Assembly (NCBI GenBank): GCA_003452275.1 | Contig: DMIT01000077.1 | Coordinates: 1 to 17,475 of the forward strand | Length of the DNA stretch: 17,475 nt | DNA from: Rhodospirillaceae bacterium | GTDB taxonomy: Bacteria > Pseudomonadota > Alphaproteobacteria > Micavibrionales > Micavibrionaceae | Reading direction: 5' to 3' | Made by a program: the position numbers and the translations under genes | Shown: positions 14,487 to 17,475 of the stretch, in pieces | Position numbering within the stretch: position 1 is the stretch's first letter | Layout of the letters: every line of letters starts with the position of its first letter | Notes under the pieces: model-generated | Database searches by the model: none | Told to the model about the DNA's origin: nothing | What the model saw: only the letters and a program-made list of their open reading frames with translations

Positions 14487-15026
14487 ATGTTAACGAATGC
14501 AACATTATTTGCCGAACTTGAAGGTTTGAATCGCTTTGCACTGAAATTGTGCAAAAATAAAAGCGATGCCGATGATTTGGTGCAAACAACCATTGTCCGC
14601 GCCTTATCTCACAAAGAAAGTTTCGAAGACGGCACCAAAGCCTTTAGCTGGCTTTCCAGAATTATGTACAATTCATTTGCAACAGCTTATAAACGCAAAA
14701 TACGTTATGAAAGCCAGTATGATCCTGAACCTGAAATCTTGAATGTGAGATTTGAATCCTCCCAAGAGGATAAAATCATGGTCAGGGAGGTGCAAAGCGC
14801 GATGGAGGAATTATGCCCGCAGCATCGCGAGATTTTAATGCTGATTTGCGCGTATGAAATGAGCTATGAAGAAGCATCAACTCATTTAAATATTCCCGTC
14901 GGAACAGTACGTTCCCGCCTGTCACGGGCGAGAGAAAGTTTAATGGTGGCAATGTCCGGCAATGACAACCATAAAAGAGAAAATTCACTTTCTTTAAAAG
15001 TGGTCAACAGAACATCACTTCATTAG
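14487..15026 (+). CDS. EcfG-like ECF sigma factor (general stress response)
   Basis: A 179-residue RNA polymerase sigma factor with regions 2 and 4 only. Sigma-2 (about 10-75) contains 'DADDLVQTTIVRAL' and 'SFEDGTKAFSWLSRIMYNSF', close to the EcfG pattern F..GTN..AWLF.IL.N.FY. Sigma-4 (about 98-155) has 'MEELCPQHREILML', 'YEMSYEEASTHLNIPVGTVRSRLSRARESL', the -35 recognition helix-turn-helix. A polar tail of about 25 residues follows. This places it with the ECF15/EcfG group, though it is divergent. EcfG directs the alphaproteobacterial general stress response from GGAAC promoters, two of which lie just downstream of its divergent neighbour. GATAAGGAGATAAG provides the ribosome site. No nepR anti-sigma gene is adjacent. 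The strong terminator after it makes it a single-gene unit. Confidence 0.88.
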   Translation: MLTNATLFAELEGLNRFALKLCKNKSDADDLVQTTIVRALSHKESFEDGTKAFSWLSRIMYNSFATAYKRKIRYESQYDPEPEILNVRFESSQEDKIMVREVQSAMEELCPQHREILMLICAYEMSYEEASTHLNIPVGTVRSRLSRARESLMVAMSGNDNHKRENSLSLKVVNRTSLH

Positions 15027-15044
15027 AGCTACAAATCATTCAAT

Positions 15045-15080
15045 AAAAAAACCGCGCTCAGAAATGGCGCGGTTTTTTTT
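15045..15080. terminator. Bidirectional intrinsic terminator between sigma factor and kinase genes
   Basis: ACCGCGC (15051-15057) and GCGCGGT (15067-15073) form a 7-bp GC-rich stem, extended by six A-T pairs. A-runs and T-runs on both sides give a U-tract in either direction. It is placed 19 bases after the sigma stop and 14 before the kinase stop. Confidence 0.93.
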
Positions 15081-15093
15081 ACTTTAAATACAT

Positions 15094-17379
15094 CTACTGA
15101 ATACCAACGTATTTTTTCAAAAGATCGCATAATTCCTGTTGGCGGATTGGTTTAGGCAGATAACTGCTCATCCCTATTTCCAGACATTTATCCATATCGT
15201 TATAAGTGGCATGAGCCGTCATTCCGATAATGGGCGTAGGGACTAATCCTTTCTCCCGCTCGCGTTCGCGAATTTTATTGGTGGCGGTCAACCCATCCAT
15301 ATGGGGCATCTGTACATCCATTAAAATGGCATTATAGGTATGTTTATCAAATTGTTCCAATGCCTCAAGACCGTTGCGGGCGATATCATAGGCCAGCCCC
15401 ATTTCTTCCAGAACATAACCGATCACGATGATATTTCCTTCATAATCTTCGACCATCAGGATTTTCTTTTCATCCAGACCTTCTTTGGATTTCAAATTTT
15501 CTATCTGTTCCTGTGATTTTATCTGATCATTCGCCACTTCATCGATATTCAAAATACGAATAGGCAGGTCAAGCGTAAAGATACTTCCCTCGCCTTCAAC
15601 ACTGGATACGGTTAAGGTGCCGCCCATGATGTCGGCCAGTTTACGACTGATAGGAAGACCGAGCCCTGTTCCACCATGATTTTTGGATACGGTATCATCC
15701 ACTTGGCGGAAACGATCAAAAATCAGTTCGTAATTTTCTTCGGCAATACCAATTCCGGTGTCACACACATCAATTCTCAACCGCCCTACTTCACCATCAT
15801 GATCGATATCGTATAATTTAGGGCGAAGGGTCACACTCCCTTTCTGGGTAAATTTGATCGCATTTCCGACAAGATTGATCAGAATTTGCCGCAGCCGCAC
15901 ATGGTCGCCTTCAAAAATCAGATTTGAAACCGGATTGTGTTCACTGATCAGATCAATATTTTTCTCAATAGCCTGCACCGACATAATGCTCAAGATTTCC
16001 TGAAAAAGCTTGTCAATTTGAATGCCCTCCGCGTTCAATTTGATCTCGCCGCTTTCAATGCGCGAAAAATCCAGAACATCGTTAATCAAATCTCTTAAAT
16101 TGGCGGAACTGATAGACAGGGTTTTAATTAAAGACTGAATCCGCTCATCAAATTTTTGTGTTTGCCGCTGTAATATCTCTGCGACGCCGGTAATGGTGGT
16201 CAGAGGAGTTCTGATTTCATGGCTCATATGGGCCAGAAAATCCATTTTCAATTTATTTGAATTCTGGGCGACTTCCCACTCATGGCGCAATCTTTGTTCC
16301 AGTTGTTTCTGCGGCGTGATATCCACATGCGACCCAATCATACGGATCACTTTACCATGCTGGTCATAAATTCCCCCGCCGCGAGCATGAATCCATATCC
16401 AATATCCATTGTGATGCTTGACACGGAATATGCTGTTATATTCTGATGTTTCATTATTCAGGAATGATTGAATCTGGCTTTTGAAATGGCCAATATCTTC
16501 AGGATGAATAGAGTCCAAAGGGTTCTTTCCCTTTAGAAATATAGTCAATCCCAACAAAGACCCTTCGAAATTTTCTTTATCATATCCGCACATTCCAAAA
16601 ATCTGCGAGGATAAGAAAATTTCTTTTTTCTCGACATTCCAATCGAAAACCCCATCATTCGCGGCTTTGACCGCAACACGATAGCGATCTTCGATTTTCT
16701 GCAATCTTTCACTTTCCAAAAGGTTTCGTCTCTGGGTCGTGAAAATGACCCAGTTGGTCAAAATGATGAAAACGCAGGCCCCGATCAGCGATGAAATAAA
16801 ATTGTTATTATACTCTTCTCTTTTTTCATTCTCGGCTTTGATACGTTCCTGTAAACGTCTGTTCTCTTCATCCAACAAATCCCCTGCCACTCTGAAAAAT
16901 TCATCATGCAGTGTTTCAACCTTTGTAATACCTTGTATAAATAAAGCGAGATCATCCTCGCTTGATGCGGATTTATCCAAAATCCCTGCAAATTTATCTT
17001 TACGGAATTGCAGATAATCCGCATAATTCTGAGCAATTTCCTTCAGTTTCAGGGCTTTTTCATTTTGCACTTCGCTGTCTGTGGTCATATCGACCAATTT
17101 CTGGGTTTGCTTAATCAGGTTTTCTTTATCAATGGAAAATTTATAGACAAATTTTTCATCTCCGGTGATAAAAAATCCCCTCTGCTCTGCCAGAGTCCCT
17201 TCGAATAAACCGAGAGCCCCCTCGGCCAGTAAAATCACATCGCGGGAATGAACGACCCATACGCGCTGGTCGCGCACTTGGTCGCGATTATAGACCATAA
17301 AAATATAAAGATAGATCAGGCAGGCAACGACAAAAATTGCCGAAGCCACAAACAAATTTGTCGTGTTTTTCTTTATCAT
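15094..17379 (-). CDS. CHASE3-PAS hybrid sensor histidine kinase
   Basis: An inner-membrane sensor kinase of 761 residues. Order: TM1 (about 9-29); a periplasmic CHASE3-like helical domain (31-170, with 'AEQRGFFITGDEKFVYKF'); TM2 (193-214); PAS/PAC (about 229-357, 'SIHPEDIGHF' and 'GSHVDITPQKQLE'); HisKA with phospho-His387 in 'AHMSHEIRTPL'; HATPase with N-box 'NLVGNAIKFT' and G-boxes DTGIGI and GTGLGL; and a C-terminal receiver with Asp688 in 'ILMDVQMPHMDG'. No Hpt domain is present, so transfer to a regulator may need a separate Hpt, or the receiver may act on the kinase itself. The frame is open to 17442, but I use the ATG at 17379: AGGGA lies 4 bases upstream, a good promoter lies between the two starts, and the N-terminus is then a normal short leader before TM1. 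The neighbouring OmpR regulator is a possible partner. Confidence 0.92.
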   Translation of the reverse strand: MIKKNTTNLFVASAIFVVACLIYLYIFMVYNRDQVRDQRVWVVHSRDVILLAEGALGLFEGTLAEQRGFFITGDEKFVYKFSIDKENLIKQTQKLVDMTTDSEVQNEKALKLKEIAQNYADYLQFRKDKFAGILDKSASSEDDLALFIQGITKVETLHDEFFRVAGDLLDEENRRLQERIKAENEKREEYNNNFISSLIGACVFIILTNWVIFTTQRRNLLESERLQKIEDRYRVAVKAANDGVFDWNVEKKEIFLSSQIFGMCGYDKENFEGSLLGLTIFLKGKNPLDSIHPEDIGHFKSQIQSFLNNETSEYNSIFRVKHHNGYWIWIHARGGGIYDQHGKVIRMIGSHVDITPQKQLEQRLRHEWEVAQNSNKLKMDFLAHMSHEIRTPLTTITGVAEILQRQTQKFDERIQSLIKTLSISSANLRDLINDVLDFSRIESGEIKLNAEGIQIDKLFQEILSIMSVQAIEKNIDLISEHNPVSNLIFEGDHVRLRQILINLVGNAIKFTQKGSVTLRPKLYDIDHDGEVGRLRIDVCDTGIGIAEENYELIFDRFRQVDDTVSKNHGGTGLGLPISRKLADIMGGTLTVSSVEGEGSIFTLDLPIRILNIDEVANDQIKSQEQIENLKSKEGLDEKKILMVEDYEGNIIVIGYVLEEMGLAYDIARNGLEALEQFDKHTYNAILMDVQMPHMDGLTATNKIREREREKGLVPTPIIGMTAHATYNDMDKCLEIGMSSYLPKPIRQQELCDLLKKYVGIQ

Positions 17380-17383
17380 AGCG

Positions 17384-17388
17384 TCCCT
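17384..17388 (-). promoter_or_regulatory. Ribosome binding site supporting the kinase start at 17379
   Basis: AGGGA on the minus strand, 4 bases before the ATG at 17379. The longer start at 17442 lies inside a strong palindrome, although GGGGCGG upstream could also serve as a site there. Confidence 0.5.
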
Positions 17389-17403
17389 GTCAGTTGATGA
17401 AAA

Positions 17404-17432
17404 ACTATACACTTTGCGTGATATTCCTACAA
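17404..17432 (-). promoter_or_regulatory. Predicted promoter of the hybrid kinase gene
   Basis: On the minus strand TTGTAG (17432-17427), a 17-base spacer, and TATAGT (17409-17404), close to a housekeeping sigma promoter. The start of transcription would be near 17397, about 18 bases before the ATG at 17379. Confidence 0.6.
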
Positions 17433-17438
17433 ATAAAT

Positions 17439-17466
17439 TCATCGCCGCCCCTAGGGGCAGCGATGA
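17439..17466. terminator. 28-bp near-perfect palindrome, probable terminator of a gene beyond the right edge
   Basis: The arms TCATCGCCGCCCCT (17439-17452) and AGGGGCAGCGATGA (17453-17466) pair at 13 of 14 positions; the remaining pair is C against A, or G-U if read on the minus strand. The centre is CCTAGG. On the minus strand it is followed by ATTTATTT. It lies just upstream of the kinase promoter. It could terminate a leftward gene outside the window or a rightward one, or be an operator. Confidence 0.55.
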
Positions 17467-17475
17467 ACCGGTACA

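Overview
The window looks like chromosomal DNA from a fairly AT-rich alphaproteobacterium. The main evidence is a divergent EcfG-type (general stress response, GSR) sigma factor, two promoters with the alphaproteobacterial EcfG layout (GGAAC, 16 bp, CGTT/GGTT), and the CsbD / PRC-barrel / DUF883 / Phage_holin_3_6 set of small stress proteins often found with that response. I cannot name a genus from sequence alone. I saw no rRNA, tRNA, CRISPR array, insertion sequence or prophage.

Region 1 (1-3706, all minus strand) is a surface-glycan cassette read right to left: a DegT/DnrJ-family PLP aminotransferase, a short-chain dehydrogenase/reductase, a GT61-type glycosyltransferase, and the N-terminal 133 residues of a second PLP aminotransferase-like protein that runs off the left edge. 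Each gene overlaps the next by 1-10 bases, so they are probably translationally coupled. Region 2 (3854-7657, minus) is a complete class Ib ribonucleotide reductase operon, nrdH-nrdI-nrdE-nrdF. Upstream of nrdH are two NrdR-box-like 16-mers exactly 31 bp apart, overlapping a candidate -35 and -10.

Region 3 (8124-11066) has a secreted DUF4399 protein (plus) convergent with a CPA1 Na+/H+ antiporter (minus) across a shared bidirectional terminator, followed by a secreted DUF3047-like protein (minus). Region 4 (11207-13523, minus) is an envelope/stress block in two transcription units, each behind an EcfG-type promoter. The first encodes a DUF883/ElaB-like tail-anchored protein, a holin-superfamily membrane protein, a 58-aa single-pass protein and a 23-aa hydrophobic microprotein. 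The second encodes a secreted double PRC-barrel protein and CsbD.

Region 5 (13595-17379) is the likely control module: an OmpR-family response regulator (minus), divergent from the EcfG-like sigma factor (plus), and a CHASE3-PAS hybrid sensor histidine kinase (minus) convergent with the sigma gene across a strong bidirectional terminator. The usual GSR partners NepR and PhyR are not encoded beside this sigma factor. An OmpR-type regulator and a HisKA hybrid kinase sit there instead, and the two predicted EcfG promoters lie immediately next to this module. The simplest reading is a self-contained signalling locus next to its own targets; that link is inference.
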